IMG/VR virus record: IMGVR_UViG_3300045003_000247
Coordinates: 1-21,872 of that record
Origin: a virus
DNA: 21,872 nucleotides
Strand: one strand, 5' to 3'
Both the position numbers and the translations under genes were made by a program. The notes beneath the pieces were generated by a model. It was not told the origin of the DNA. It searched no databases and saw only the letters and a program-made list of their open reading frames with translations. Of the stretch, positions 7,180 through 13,954 are shown piece after piece. Position 1 is the first letter of the stretch. Each line of letters opens with the position of its first letter.

Positions 7180-7467
7180 ATGGAAACGGTCAATCGCCTT
7201 GGCAACGTCCCCGCGACGGAAATCGAGTACCGAGGAAGCCTGATTCGCGTCGTTGTACATTTCGACGGATTTGGTGGCACCCCTATTTGCCACGTCTACA
7301 TCGGTCAAAGGGGCGCTGAATTACGTCGGGTCTGCAGTGCACGGCGAGTCGACAGCGAAGCCGACGGTCACAGGCTTGGCTTCGGTATTGGGCGCGCCGA
7401 GATAGACCGCTCGCTAGCCGACAGTCAAGGAACTCCGAACGCGGCAACCGCGCGCCCCGGGGAATAA
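7180..7467 (+). CDS. Small hypothetical protein on the opposite strand, 95 aa
   Basis: This is the only rightward gene inside the leftward operon. The start at 7180 gives METVNRLGNVPATEIEYRGS; the ribosome-binding site is weak. The IEYRG opening and the later EADGHRLGFGIGRAEIDRSL resemble a group of short Burkholderia proteins with a YRG strand at the start and a Gly-Arg-x-x-Ile-Asp helix at the end. Those are unknown in function. Having its own promoter and opposite direction makes it look like a moron, a gene expressed independently of the lytic programme. Confidence 0.6.
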   Translation: METVNRLGNVPATEIEYRGSLIRVVVHFDGFGGTPICHVYIGQRGAELRRVCSARRVDSEADGHRLGFGIGRAEIDRSLADSQGTPNAATARPGE

Positions 7468-7491
7468 AGAAGCCGCAGACCTCGCGGCAAA

Positions 7492-7507
7492 CAGCCATCG
7501 CTGGCTG
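7492..7507. terminator. Short hairpin between convergent genes
   Basis: CAGCCA, loop TCGC, TGGCTG forms a perfect 6-bp stem between the end of the rightward gene (7467) and the end of the leftward gene (7523). There is no T-tract on either strand, so it is at best a weak or Rho-assisted terminator. Confidence 0.3.
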
Positions 7508-7522
7508 GCAGGGGTTCGGGCG

Positions 7523-7714
7523 TCAGCCGCAAATGAATTCGTTGGCTGCGTTCACTGCGGCGCGAGCGAGATCGAACGCGGCAGGCATGGCGGCTCTAAT
7601 GGCCTCGTCGGTGCATGGAATCTCTCCGCGCTCAATCTGGCCTTCGACTAGCCGGCGCATGAGGTTCGTGATGCGCTCCCGGTCTACCGGGTCGTAATGG
7701 TCAAGCTTTCCCAT
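7523..7714 (-). CDS. Small hypothetical protein, 63 aa
   Basis: ATG at 7714 has a good AGAGGAA site upstream. The protein is largely helical (DRERITNLMRRLVEGQIERG, then AIRAAMPAAFDLARAAVNAA). No known domain is recognised. It follows the exonuclease gene by 100 bases and ends tail to tail with the rightward gene at 7180-7467. Confidence 0.65.
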   Translation of the reverse strand: MGKLDHYDPVDRERITNLMRRLVEGQIERGEIPCTDEAIRAAMPAAFDLARAAVNAANEFICG

Positions 7715-7814
7715 GCGTTCCTCTTTGTAGGGCGCTCCCCGTCCTCGCGCTTACCGAGATTCGCGTGCAGGAGGGGGGCTGCACTTCATCGTGGCTGGAG
7801 GGGAGCGGTGAAGG

Positions 7815-9404
7815 TCAGGCTGCTTCCTTCTGCAGCGCAGCTTGTATGTGATTCACCAGGGCCGCGCAAATCCGCTCGAAGTCGCTCTCGTGGTAGAGCC
7901 TCGCGGCCTTGTCCGTTGCTGCGTGCTTAAACCCGAGCGTTGCGAGGCCTTCCGCCGTCAGCGAGATCGGCGCGAGGCGTTCGTTGATCTGGCCGAGTCG
8001 AAGCGTCGGCGCGCCGGTCGGCGTAGCGCCAGCCCAAGGCGCGGCGATCTGGACCGGTTTGGCGGTGATCGGTGCCGGCGTGACGACTGCTGGCGCGGGG
8101 GGCGCTGTCTTCTCCGCTTCCGCCTTCACGTGCTCGTCGATCCGCGCCTTCACGGCCAGCGCGAAGTCTTCTTGCGGCTTCTGGATAAGCGTCTGCAGGT
8201 CGCGGAACAGGAAGCCGTGTGCCTCTCGGTGGTGAGCCCTGTACCACTCCAGTTTCGTGCGCAGATCCTTCGCGGCTGCATCGGCGGCAATTTTGCCGTT
8301 TGCGAGCGCCGTATCGAGCTTGTCGTGCAGGCTGGCGATCGTCTTGAGTCCCTTGATTGCGTCCGCGAAATCCGGCGCAGGCACGACGATGCTCACGTCG
8401 CCCAGCTCCTCATTCAGCGCTGCAACGTAATCGGCGTACTTGCGACGGCGTTCCTCGATGGCGGCTTCCTTGATCTGCTTCTTGCGGCTCTCCACCAGCT
8501 TGTCGAGTGCGAGTCGCTTGCCCCTCAACTGCGCCTTGATGTGATCGACTGTCCGCATCAGTTCGTCGATGCTCGCGGTCTGCGCAATCGCGGCGTTCTT
8601 CGCGATTTCCAGGCTGTCCTCCGCCTCCTTGCAGAATTTCACCGTTGCATCGGCCTGAGCGAAGTCCTCGTCCGTTTTCAGATCGGTCTTGATGCTGGCG
8701 ATGAACTGCTCGGCAGCCGACTTGAACGCCGGCAGGTTGCTGGTGATGACTTCACCGCGGATTTGCACGGCGAGCGCCGGCAGTGCCATGATTGCGTCGG
8801 CCTTCGGCTTTTCGGTGATCTCCCGCGGCTGGTATTCGGCAAGGTCGCGCTCGAATTGTGCCCAGCCGGCGCGCAGCCGCTCGAACCAGCCTTCATCCGG
8901 CTCGACCTCGATGCGCTCCATGTTCTCCGCCGTGCCATCCGACACGACGAAGATAACCTTCTTGGCGCCCGTCACCAGCATGATCTGTTGACACTGCGGC
9001 CAGTATTCGTCGGGCAAGGCACCGCCGCGCACCGATTCGGCCAGTCCGGCATTCCATTGCTTATGCTCGAACGCGATGTCTTCGGACATCGTCAACCCGT
9101 CGCACGATGCAGACAGGCGCCCGAGCGAGCACGTCACCGGATAGAGATCGTCGCCGATGATTTCCTCTACAATCGGGCGCGCGAGCGCTTCGACCTCGTG
9201 CCCATAGTCCAGGATGTTCTCCTGTACCCAGTCGGAGAACTCCTGCGGCGTGCCGGTGTGCTTCATGTGAAGCAACTCGTTACGCTTCACCTTGGTCGAA
9301 AGGCCTAGCATCGCTGCCGCCTCGCTCGCGCCGAAGTGTTCGAGGCGAAATTGCATCCATTCAGGGCTACCCTGAACCAAGTTGTGGATGATGCGTTCAG
9401 TCAT
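7815..9404 (-). CDS. YqaJ-type (lambda Exo-like) exonuclease with long C-terminal region, 529 aa
   Basis: Residues 1-200 form a YqaJ viral recombinase domain of the PD-(D/E)XK fold. Visible parts are VQGSPEWMQFRLEHFGASEAA, GHEVEALARP (E70), D102 and the E-x-K pair E113/K115. Enzymes of this family resect double-stranded ends 5' to 3' to give single strands for annealing. The part after about residue 210 is helical with a coiled-coil region (RGKRLALDKLVESRKKQ) and resembles phage DUF1351-like extensions. A Pro/Ala-rich linker leads to a short C-terminal domain. It is paired with the annealing-protein candidate next door, overlapping it by 8 bases. Confidence 0.85.
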   Translation of the reverse strand: MTERIIHNLVQGSPEWMQFRLEHFGASEAAAMLGLSTKVKRNELLHMKHTGTPQEFSDWVQENILDYGHEVEALARPIVEEIIGDDLYPVTCSLGRLSASCDGLTMSEDIAFEHKQWNAGLAESVRGGALPDEYWPQCQQIMLVTGAKKVIFVVSDGTAENMERIEVEPDEGWFERLRAGWAQFERDLAEYQPREITEKPKADAIMALPALAVQIRGEVITSNLPAFKSAAEQFIASIKTDLKTDEDFAQADATVKFCKEAEDSLEIAKNAAIAQTASIDELMRTVDHIKAQLRGKRLALDKLVESRKKQIKEAAIEERRRKYADYVAALNEELGDVSIVVPAPDFADAIKGLKTIASLHDKLDTALANGKIAADAAAKDLRTKLEWYRAHHREAHGFLFRDLQTLIQKPQEDFALAVKARIDEHVKAEAEKTAPPAPAVVTPAPITAKPVQIAAPWAGATPTGAPTLRLGQINERLAPISLTAEGLATLGFKHAATDKAARLYHESDFERICAALVNHIQAALQKEAA

Positions 9405-10446
9405 TCTCGTGGCTCCACGCGTCGATGGTTAGCTTCTGGTCTTCGGTGAGCTTTGTCTTCGTTTCGATCATCGCGATGAGCTCGGCGACCGTTTTCGTCT
9501 TTTCGACGATCTGCTTGCGCCAACCTGCCTGCTTCTTTTCGAACTCTTCCGCAGAGCAAACCGGTGCCACCTTAGGCGCAGGATCATTGGACCCGCCCTC
9601 GCCGCTCTGCTCGGCCTTGTTCTCCATGACCGTCTTCCAGGTGGCTTCGCCGTCCTTAATCGCGCCGTAGATGCCGCGCAAGTCAACCAACTCAGTCGGC
9701 GAACAGGCGTCGAGCGAATGACCGAGATAGGCGACCAAATCCGCCGCCTTCACGCCGATGTCCGCGAACGCGTCGGCGATCTTCTTGCGCTCCGCTGCCG
9801 GATCGCGCGCCGCTTCGTTCATGCGGACGGACTTGATGATGTCTTCGGCTTCGTCCTGCAGATCACCGGGGATGATGCGCAGGCCCAGCGTCCGGATAGC
9901 CTTTGAAATCTGCGCTGCCCGCTTGTTCAGCAGGTCGTCATCGTTCGCCGGCACGGTGTAGACCATCTTCCCGTAGCTGTTCTTGCGGACCGAAATGTAC
10001 GAACCATCGTCGGCCGGCTTCGAGCGTTCGACCGTCTTCGACACGCGCACATCCAACGGATAGGTCAGGTTCGACTCGAGATCCGTCACGCTGACGCGGT
10101 GGACCTCCTTCGAATCGTCTTCGAAGATCATCGTCGTCTCGACCAGCACGTTTTTCATGCAGCGCAGCGCGACTTCGACGAAGCGAATCCCAAGGCCTTC
10201 CACGCCTTGGCCGATCGGCTTGCGGTAGTAGGCGCTCTTGTTGTGCGCGAACGACGGGCGCTTGCATTCGGCGATCAGGTCTTGGCGCACCTGATCCCAG
10301 TTCCGCGGGCGCTGCATCGCCATGATGTAGCGAGCCTCGACCATCGCTTTTGACTGGGCGGCGATGCCGGCCGATGCCGTCTCCACGACGGCGGTGGTTT
10401 GCTGCTGGGCGCCGAATTCCTGGCGTACGGAAAGTGCCGTGTTCAT
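9397..10446 (-). CDS. Putative single-strand annealing recombinase, 349 aa
   Basis: The core reads MQRPRNWDQVRQDLIAECKR, SAYYRKPIGQGVEGLGIRF, VTDLESNLTYPLDVRVSKTV, NDDDLLNKRAAQISKAIRT and LRIIPGDLQDEAEDIIKSVR. This is a conserved phage family that I do not place in RecT, Erf or Redbeta by motif. Its position directly before a YqaJ exonuclease is where a single-strand annealing partner is normally encoded, so that role is inferred from context. The C-terminus is helical and variable. The ATG at 10446 overlaps the upstream stop (ATGA). Confidence 0.7.
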   Translation of the reverse strand: MNTALSVRQEFGAQQQTTAVVETASAGIAAQSKAMVEARYIMAMQRPRNWDQVRQDLIAECKRPSFAHNKSAYYRKPIGQGVEGLGIRFVEVALRCMKNVLVETTMIFEDDSKEVHRVSVTDLESNLTYPLDVRVSKTVERSKPADDGSYISVRKNSYGKMVYTVPANDDDLLNKRAAQISKAIRTLGLRIIPGDLQDEAEDIIKSVRMNEAARDPAAERKKIADAFADIGVKAADLVAYLGHSLDACSPTELVDLRGIYGAIKDGEATWKTVMENKAEQSGEGGSNDPAPKVAPVCSAEEFEKKQAGWRKQIVEKTKTVAELIAMIETKTKLTEDQKLTIDAWSHEND

Positions 10447-10706
10447 GCCTGCTCCGGTTGCGCCTCGATCCGGATATACGGGTACTTTTCCGGGAAGGGC
10501 TTGATGTGTTTGTAGAAGTGGCTGCCGATCGATTCGGCGCCCTTGAACGCCGCGAAGTCCTCGGGCGTGAAGTTCGAGTACTGATACGTCGACCCAACGC
10601 CCGTCTTCGACTTGAACTGAATCGCAAGCGTCTGCGTCTCGGCGTCGTAGCCGATGGCGTTAAGTTGGGAGGACTCGACTGAGTCGAGGGCGATCTGGAT
10701 GGTCAT
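10443..10706 (-). CDS. KTSC-domain protein, 87 aa
   Basis: The sequence VESSQLNAIGYDAETQTLAI, a YQYSNFTPEDFAAFKGAES stretch and GSHFYKHIKPF match the KTSC domain (named after the lysyl-tRNA synthetase C-terminus). This is a small fold common in phage recombination operons. It is often found beside recombinases and is thought to bind nucleic acid, but no activity is established. It is coupled by ATGA to the annealing-protein gene. Confidence 0.85.
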   Translation of the reverse strand: MTIQIALDSVESSQLNAIGYDAETQTLAIQFKSKTGVGSTYQYSNFTPEDFAAFKGAESIGSHFYKHIKPFPEKYPYIRIEAQPEQA

Positions 10707-10708
10707 GT

Positions 10709-10867
10709 TTATCTCCTATAGCTAGCCGCCACCTGCCAACTCACCGCCCTGCTCTCGCTCAAATCCCACTTCTCCGCTGCGAGCATGATTGCGATGCAAC
10801 AGATAGCGCCGAGAAGAACAGCGGTGAGGGGGTGGCGGTTGGTCCAGCGGGTGAAGGTGCGTTTCAT
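10709..10867 (-). CDS. Tiny membrane protein, 52 aa
   Basis: The ATG at 10867 overlaps the upstream stop (ATGA). After a basic N-terminus (MKRTFTRWTNRHP) comes one hydrophobic segment, LTAVLLGAICCIAIMLAA. By the positive-inside rule the N-terminus would face the cytoplasm. Function unknown. Confidence 0.6.
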   Translation of the reverse strand: MKRTFTRWTNRHPLTAVLLGAICCIAIMLAAEKWDLSESRAVSWQVAASYRR

Positions 10868-11049
10868 TCGCACTGTCCGGTACGTGGGTTGTAGTTGCCG
10901 CGCTTCGGACTGTTTGCTGGGTGGAGAACCCACCGTGTACCGAGCAGCTCGCGCTGACGAATCCGCTGCGCCTCGTAAAGCGCTTCCCGGCGCTCCGCTT
11001 CCGTCAGGCCGGTTTCGATGGTGCGCAAATCAACGTTCTGCATATTCAT
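10864..11049 (-). CDS. Small hypothetical protein, 61 aa
   Basis: The start is at 11049 (MNMQNVDLRTIETGL) or the second Met at 11043. The central helix is highly charged (TEAERREALYEAQRIRQREL) and is followed by a short basic tail (KRGNYNPRTGQCE). It resembles small phage proteins of unknown role. Coupled by ATGA to the membrane protein gene. Confidence 0.55.
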   Translation of the reverse strand: MNMQNVDLRTIETGLTEAERREALYEAQRIRQRELLGTRWVLHPANSPKRGNYNPRTGQCE

Positions 11050-11058
11050 CGTCGTCTC

Positions 11059-11178
11059 CTAGCGGCACATAAAGCCGCCGAGTCCAGTGAGCAAGCCAAG
11101 CATCGCGAGCGCAGCAACGCTGAACCCGGCGATGAAGGCGTAGAGAATGTCTAGGTTGTCGGCGTGGCGGTCGTTCAT
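11059..11178 (-). CDS. Tiny membrane protein, 39 aa
   Basis: The ATG at 11178 overlaps the stop of the upstream gene (ATGA). The protein opens MNDRHADNLDILYAFIAGFS and continues as one hydrophobic segment (VAALAMLGLLTGLGGF) ending MCR. It is one of several single-span proteins in this operon. Function unknown. Confidence 0.55.
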   Translation of the reverse strand: MNDRHADNLDILYAFIAGFSVAALAMLGLLTGLGGFMCR

Positions 11179-11381
11179 GGCACCATCGCCTCCGCTCGTT
11201 CCTTCTCCAGCCAACGTTCCAACGTCGCTTCGTCAATCGAGAGCGGCAGCCACAGACCACCGAGCGTCACGCCAACCTGCAACCTGTCGCCTGCGTCGCG
11301 GTACATCATCAGTTCGTGCTCGGTTTCGCTTAGCAGTACGTCGGCGGGATCGGACATCAGGTGGATGGAGATGCGGATCAT
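11175..11381 (-). CDS. Small hypothetical protein, 68 aa
   Basis: The ATG at 11381 (MIRISIHLMSDPADVLLSE) is preferred over one at 11390 because it overlaps the upstream stop (ATGA). The protein is beta-rich, with a helix at the end (SIDEATLERWLEKERAEAM). It begins like its upstream neighbour (MIRFILKRRS). No domain is recognised. Confidence 0.6.
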   Translation of the reverse strand: MIRISIHLMSDPADVLLSETEHELMMYRDAGDRLQVGVTLGGLWLPLSIDEATLERWLEKERAEAMVP

Positions 11382-11587
11382 GGGGCGCATAACGGTTCCC
11401 CCGCTGTCTCGCCGCGCAGTAGTTCGGCGCCGACAAGTTCGTGAATCGTGAAGCCATATGGGCCGTGGCCTCCATTGCCAAGCGCACCTTCGAGTGCCGG
11501 CACGTCACAGTCGATCGTGTAGAGCGCTTCGTCGCGCATGTCGATGTGACCGTCATAGGAGCGGCGTTTGAGAATGAAGCGGATCAT
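11378..11587 (-). CDS. Small hypothetical protein, 69 aa
   Basis: ATG at 11587 follows TAGGAA by 8 bases. The protein opens MIRFILKRRSYDGHIDMRDE and continues ALYTIDCDVPALEGAL and FTIHELVGAELL. The short alternating strands suggest a compact alpha/beta fold. Function unknown. Confidence 0.6.
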   Translation of the reverse strand: MIRFILKRRSYDGHIDMRDEALYTIDCDVPALEGALGNGGHGPYGFTIHELVGAELLRGETAGEPLCAP

Positions 11588-11597
11588 GTTTGGATTC

Positions 11598-11756
11598 CTA
11601 CTTAAATTGGAGGGCTACTCGCTGCGTCGCATCTACTCGTACTGCCTTCAATGCGCATCCGCTTTGGCCCTCATGGATGGCGACCGACGCCACTTTAACT
11701 ACGGTGCCCGGGTCGCGCTGATCTGCACCGGCCACCATCCGTGAGGGCCCGGGCAT
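11598..11756 (-). CDS. Small hypothetical protein, 52 aa
   Basis: This frame fills the gap between the genes at 11587 and 11803. From ATG 11756 it reads MPGPSRMVAGADQRDPGTVV and then three beta-like stretches (KVASVAIHEG, CALKAVRVDA, QRVALQFK). A second Met lies at 11738. The GGGTGGG before 11756 is very close to the ATG, so the start is uncertain. Coding is supported by the strand periodicity and the fit to the gap. Function unknown. Confidence 0.45.
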   Translation of the reverse strand: MPGPSRMVAGADQRDPGTVVKVASVAIHEGQSGCALKAVRVDATQRVALQFK

Positions 11757-11802
11757 CCCACCCGGATAGGCACTCTTGTTAGCCGTGCTGGCTTCGGGGA
11801 AA

Positions 11803-11931
11803 TCAGTCCAGCAGCGTCAGCAGCCTCTGCATAAACCGCAGATACGCCGCCTCTGCTGCTGCCTGCTTCGCCGGCATCTGTTCTTCCAGCCATTCGCGGG
11901 TGATGTCGATCCAGTCGTCGGGTGGGATCAT
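11803..11931 (-). CDS. Small helical protein, 42 aa
   Basis: The ATG at 11931 overlaps the stop of the acyl carrier protein gene (ATGA). The protein opens MIPPDDWIDITREWLEEQMP and continues as an Ala-rich helix (AKQAAAEAAYLRFMQRLLTL). It is short, fully coupled and possibly an interaction partner of the carrier protein; that last point is only positional inference. Confidence 0.55.
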   Translation of the reverse strand: MIPPDDWIDITREWLEEQMPAKQAAAEAAYLRFMQRLLTLLD

Positions 11932-12182
11932 GGCTGTACCTTTGAACGTACGATGTCGATCGCATCCTGAACCGTGCGCACTGCCTCGCCTTCGCAGTCA
12001 GATATTTCGACGTCGAATTCGGATTCGATTGCCATGGCGGTCTCCAGCAATTCGATGGAGTCAAGGCCAAGGTCGTTGACGAGCAAATATGAAGGCTGGA
12101 TATCGGCAAGCGAGACGCCCGTGATTTCATGGATGCACTGCTTTACGCGGTCCTCAACGCTTCCGGTGTAGATCGTGCTCAT
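11928..12182 (-). CDS. Phage-encoded acyl carrier protein, 84 aa
   Basis: The sequence DRVKQCIHEITGVSLADIQP, then NDLGLDSIELLETAMAIESE and FDVEISDCEGEAVRTVQDAI, matches bacterial acyl carrier proteins throughout: four-helix length, acidic recognition helix II, and the Asp-Ser-Ile motif with Ser42 as the phosphopantetheine site. ACP carries acyl chains in fatty-acid synthesis and is also a partner for several unrelated enzymes. The start at 12182 (MSTIYTGSVED) overlaps the upstream stop (ATGA). The surrounding genes are phage genes and no fatty-acid enzyme is nearby, so its acyl substrate is unknown. Confidence 0.85.
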   Translation of the reverse strand: MSTIYTGSVEDRVKQCIHEITGVSLADIQPSYLLVNDLGLDSIELLETAMAIESEFDVEISDCEGEAVRTVQDAIDIVRSKVQP

Positions 12183-12490
12183 GCCCTCTCCCACTCTGCG
12201 TCCGCGAAGTACTGGCTCATCAGATATGCGACGCCAGCTTCTTTGTGCTCGTGTTTCGGCTCGAAAGACGCCATGATGGCGCGGACGTGCTTCAGCGCCG
12301 CGTCCTTGTCCACGCCCTCATTGGGCGCGAGCCTCAGCGATTTGAGGCCGGAATAGAACCAGTCGCTCATCAGCTTGTTCCACTTCGTGCCGCCGTGACG
12401 CTTGAATTCGGCGGGAATCGCGGCGTAGTCGGGCAGCCCTTTGATCGAGCCGAATGCGACTTCGACGTCGCTAATTTGCGGGATGTTCAT
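12179..12490 (-). CDS. Conserved phage protein, 103 aa
   Basis: It opens MNIPQISDVEVAFGSIKGLP and ends FEPKHEHKEAGVAYLMSQYF. I recognise this as a widespread phage family of unknown function, in which the start (IP-x-x-x-DVE-x-AFG) and the C-terminal SFEPKHEHKEAGVAYL are the conserved parts. The middle (WNKLMSDWFYSGLKSLRLAP) is aromatic-rich. The ATG at 12490 overlaps the upstream stop (ATGA). Confidence 0.75.
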   Translation of the reverse strand: MNIPQISDVEVAFGSIKGLPDYAAIPAEFKRHGGTKWNKLMSDWFYSGLKSLRLAPNEGVDKDAALKHVRAIMASFEPKHEHKEAGVAYLMSQYFADAEWERA

Positions 12491-12675
12491 CTTGCCTCCA
12501 TGAAAATTGGAGCTTGCGGAAGGCCCCCGTTCTGCTCTGCGTCGCGATTCGCTCGGCGCCGGCACTGCTCGGTTTTGCGATCGCCCTCAGCGGCTGCGTT
12601 GCAGAGCGCGAAGGCGAACAAGAGCGCGATGCCGAACGCGCTCAGGATGATGGCTACCCACGTTGCATAGTTCAT
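12487..12675 (-). CDS. Small membrane protein, 62 aa
   Basis: ATG at 12675 gives MNYATWVAIILSAFGIALLF, one hydrophobic segment to about residue 28, then a charged, Cys-containing tail (EGDRKTEQCRRRANRD). The hydrophobic segment starts close to the N-terminus, so a signal anchor is likely. No lipobox is evident. Function unknown. Confidence 0.6.
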   Translation of the reverse strand: MNYATWVAIILSAFGIALLFAFALCNAAAEGDRKTEQCRRRANRDAEQNGGLPQAPIFMEAR

Positions 12676-12683
12676 GGTGTTCC

Positions 12684-12803
12684 TCACTGAATGACAATGG
12701 CGTCATACGGAATCGAGCGTCGGTAATGCCAGTCGCCCCGCCATCGGCTCAACTCGATGTAGTGGTCGTGACGTAGGAAGATGACTGTGTGGACGCCTGG
12801 CAT
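12684..12803 (-). CDS. Small hypothetical protein, 39 aa
   Basis: ATG at 12803 has a strong AAGGAGA site 7 bases upstream. The protein opens MPGVHTVIFLRHDHYIELSR and ends DWHYRRSIPYDAIVIQ. It is aromatic- and His-rich with strand-like periodicity. It ends 8 bases before the next ATG (12675). The good ribosome-binding site and tight fit support a real gene. Function unknown. Confidence 0.6.
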   Translation of the reverse strand: MPGVHTVIFLRHDHYIELSRWRGDWHYRRSIPYDAIVIQ

Positions 12804-12828
12804 GGGGTTCTCCTTCGCCGCAGCGGGA

Positions 12829-13068
12829 TTAGGCCGCGATCAGTACCCGTTCGGAGCGCTGCAGCTTCGCCTGTTGCTTCGCGCCGAAGTGTGGCGCGTA
12901 CTTGCTGCGTTGCGCCTTGCGGACCATCGCGTGCGGCGTCGGCGGCACAGCGGGGCCGCTCATCATCCCGGCGACAATCTTGCGAACCGGATCGACCCAC
13001 GTCTGCGGATCGATCTGACGCTTCGCGAGGATTTCGGCGCGGGTGCGCTGGTTGTGCTTCTTGCTCAT
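12829..13068 (-). CDS. Small basic protein, 79 aa
   Basis: The start at 13068 (MSKKHNQRTRAEILAKRQID) is chosen because the frame further upstream runs through a region of inverted repeats. The protein is rich in Lys/Arg and Gln, with a middle segment WVDPVRKIVAGMMSG and a basic C-terminus (KAQRSKYAPHFGAKQQAKLQ), suggesting nucleic-acid or ribosome contact. A 13-base palindrome lies 12 bases upstream of the start. No domain is recognised. Confidence 0.6.
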   Translation of the reverse strand: MSKKHNQRTRAEILAKRQIDPQTWVDPVRKIVAGMMSGPAVPPTPHAMVRKAQRSKYAPHFGAKQQAKLQRSERVLIAA

Positions 13069-13080
13069 GGTCTCACTTGA

Positions 13081-13093
13081 TAAGTAGTACTTA
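13081..13093. promoter_or_regulatory. 13-base palindrome, candidate operator
   Basis: TAAGTA-G-TACTTA is a perfect palindrome around one central base. It sits 12 bases upstream of the 12829-13068 start codon, where a repressor or activator could act on a local promoter. It does not share the AGCA half-site of the phage repressor operators. Confidence 0.35.
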
Positions 13094-13131
13094 CTGTCTG
13101 TTGTGGTACTTGCCGATGGGCAACGTGCTAG

Positions 13132-13221
13132 GGTCAGGCAACTGCCTTCGAAGTAGCCACCGATGTCCCTCAGCGGCACAGTCGCCTGACCGTAGCAAGC
13201 TACGGAGCCCGTACGTGGGCT
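13132..13221. other. Cluster of inverted repeats between genes
   Basis: GTCAGGC (13132-13138) pairs with GCCTGAC (13184-13190). CCGTAGC-AA-GCTACGG (13190-13205) and AGCCC-GTACGT-GGGCT (13206-13221) follow back to back. No T-tract is present on either strand. This could be a structured leader, an attenuator or a small RNA. The tRNA T-loop and anticodon layout is absent. Confidence 0.35.
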
Positions 13222-13248
13222 AGACGGCCGCATTGTCTTGCTGGGTGT

Positions 13249-13476
13249 TCAGTGTGATCGTTGATGACGTACATACGCCTCGGCATACTTCCGCTGTTCT
13301 GCGGATATCGGCAAGCGCCCTTTGTCGGCCATGCCGTTTCTCCATCCATGCAGGAACGAACGACTCTTGTCGCTACCGGGCTCGGGTGCGCCATCAAGTC
13401 CGGCGCGGTAGCCTGCTAGGCAGTCGTCATCGTCCATGCCAGATTCGCCAAATTCGAAGTGTGCAAATTCGCTCAT
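13249..13476 (-). CDS. Protein with ribosome-modulation-factor-like motif, 75 aa
   Basis: ATG at 13476 has GAGAGGAA upstream. The central DCLAGYRAGLDG and later SRSFLHGWRNGMAD follow the plan of ribosome modulation factor (RMF): a GYxAG helix, a turn, then a W-containing GWR helix. RMF binds the ribosome and drives 70S dimers into hibernation. This protein is longer than RMF at both ends (acidic MSEFAHFEFGESGMDDDD start, charged tail). The RMF resemblance is by eye; ribosome binding is inference. Confidence 0.6.
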   Translation of the reverse strand: MSEFAHFEFGESGMDDDDCLAGYRAGLDGAPEPGSDKSRSFLHGWRNGMADKGRLPISAEQRKYAEAYVRHQRSH

Positions 13477-13753
13477 GTGTTCCTCTCAACACTCTCGAAG
13501 GCCCGCAACGCTTTGCGGGGGAGCCTGTGAGCTAACCTACTGCGCCTGCCCGGTCAGGGACCCATGTCTTACGGCGGATCGGTTTCGCGGGTACTCGGCT
13601 ATCGCAGGGAATGCTACGAGCCTTCGAGAAGGCTGCTGGTACTCCGCGAAGCGCTGGCAACTCCCAGCCGTGCTGGCTCCAGCTGCTCCGCGGTTTTGCA
13701 TTGATTACGACGCCATCAATGCGCTGTCATTGGCTGTCTTGTGTCGGGCTCGT

Positions 13754-13909
13754 TCAGATATCGTCCGGTAGCCAAACTTCGGCCTTAGCTCGGTTCATCT
13801 GTTCCGACTCACGACGCGGATCGCGCCGTCCGGTTGCTCCGCTTTCGCGGTCCCGGAATACCTTCAATTGTGTAAAGAGCGTTCCCGCTGGCCCGGGCCA
13901 GTCGGCCAC
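13754..13909 (-). CDS. Possible small protein, 51 aa, weak start
   Basis: From GTG at 13909 the frame reads MADWPGPAGTLFTQLKVFRD and ends AKAEVWLPDDI. The frame is open for about 28 more codons upstream with no ATG, GTG or TTG, back to a TAG inside the 13966 gene. There is no clear ribosome-binding site. The composition looks protein-like. It may be a remnant of a longer gene that continues in another frame at 13726-13532. Confidence 0.25.
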   Translation of the reverse strand: MADWPGPAGTLFTQLKVFRDRESGATGRRDPRRESEQMNRAKAEVWLPDDI

Positions 13910-13933
13910 ATCTACTGCTGTGCTATTCGCACT

Positions 13934-13954
13934 GAGAAGCGGCGAACGCTTCTC
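13934..13954. terminator. Strong hairpin after the P-loop gene
   Basis: GAGAAGCG, loop GCGAA, CGCTTCTC forms a perfect 8-bp stem about 12 bases past the leftward stop at 13966. There is no T-tract, so it may stall or protect the transcript rather than terminate it outright. Confidence 0.35.

Noticed and set aside
7842-9308. Long plus-strand open frame of 488 codons
   Set aside because: It lies opposite the YqaJ exonuclease gene, which has clear catalytic motifs. Long antisense frames are expected in GC-rich DNA, and this one has Arg/Val-rich composition without motifs.
13132-13190. tRNA-like 7-bp end pairing with an internal TTCGAA
   Set aside because: Only 59 bases long, no matching T-stem, D-arm or anticodon arm, and no CCA end.
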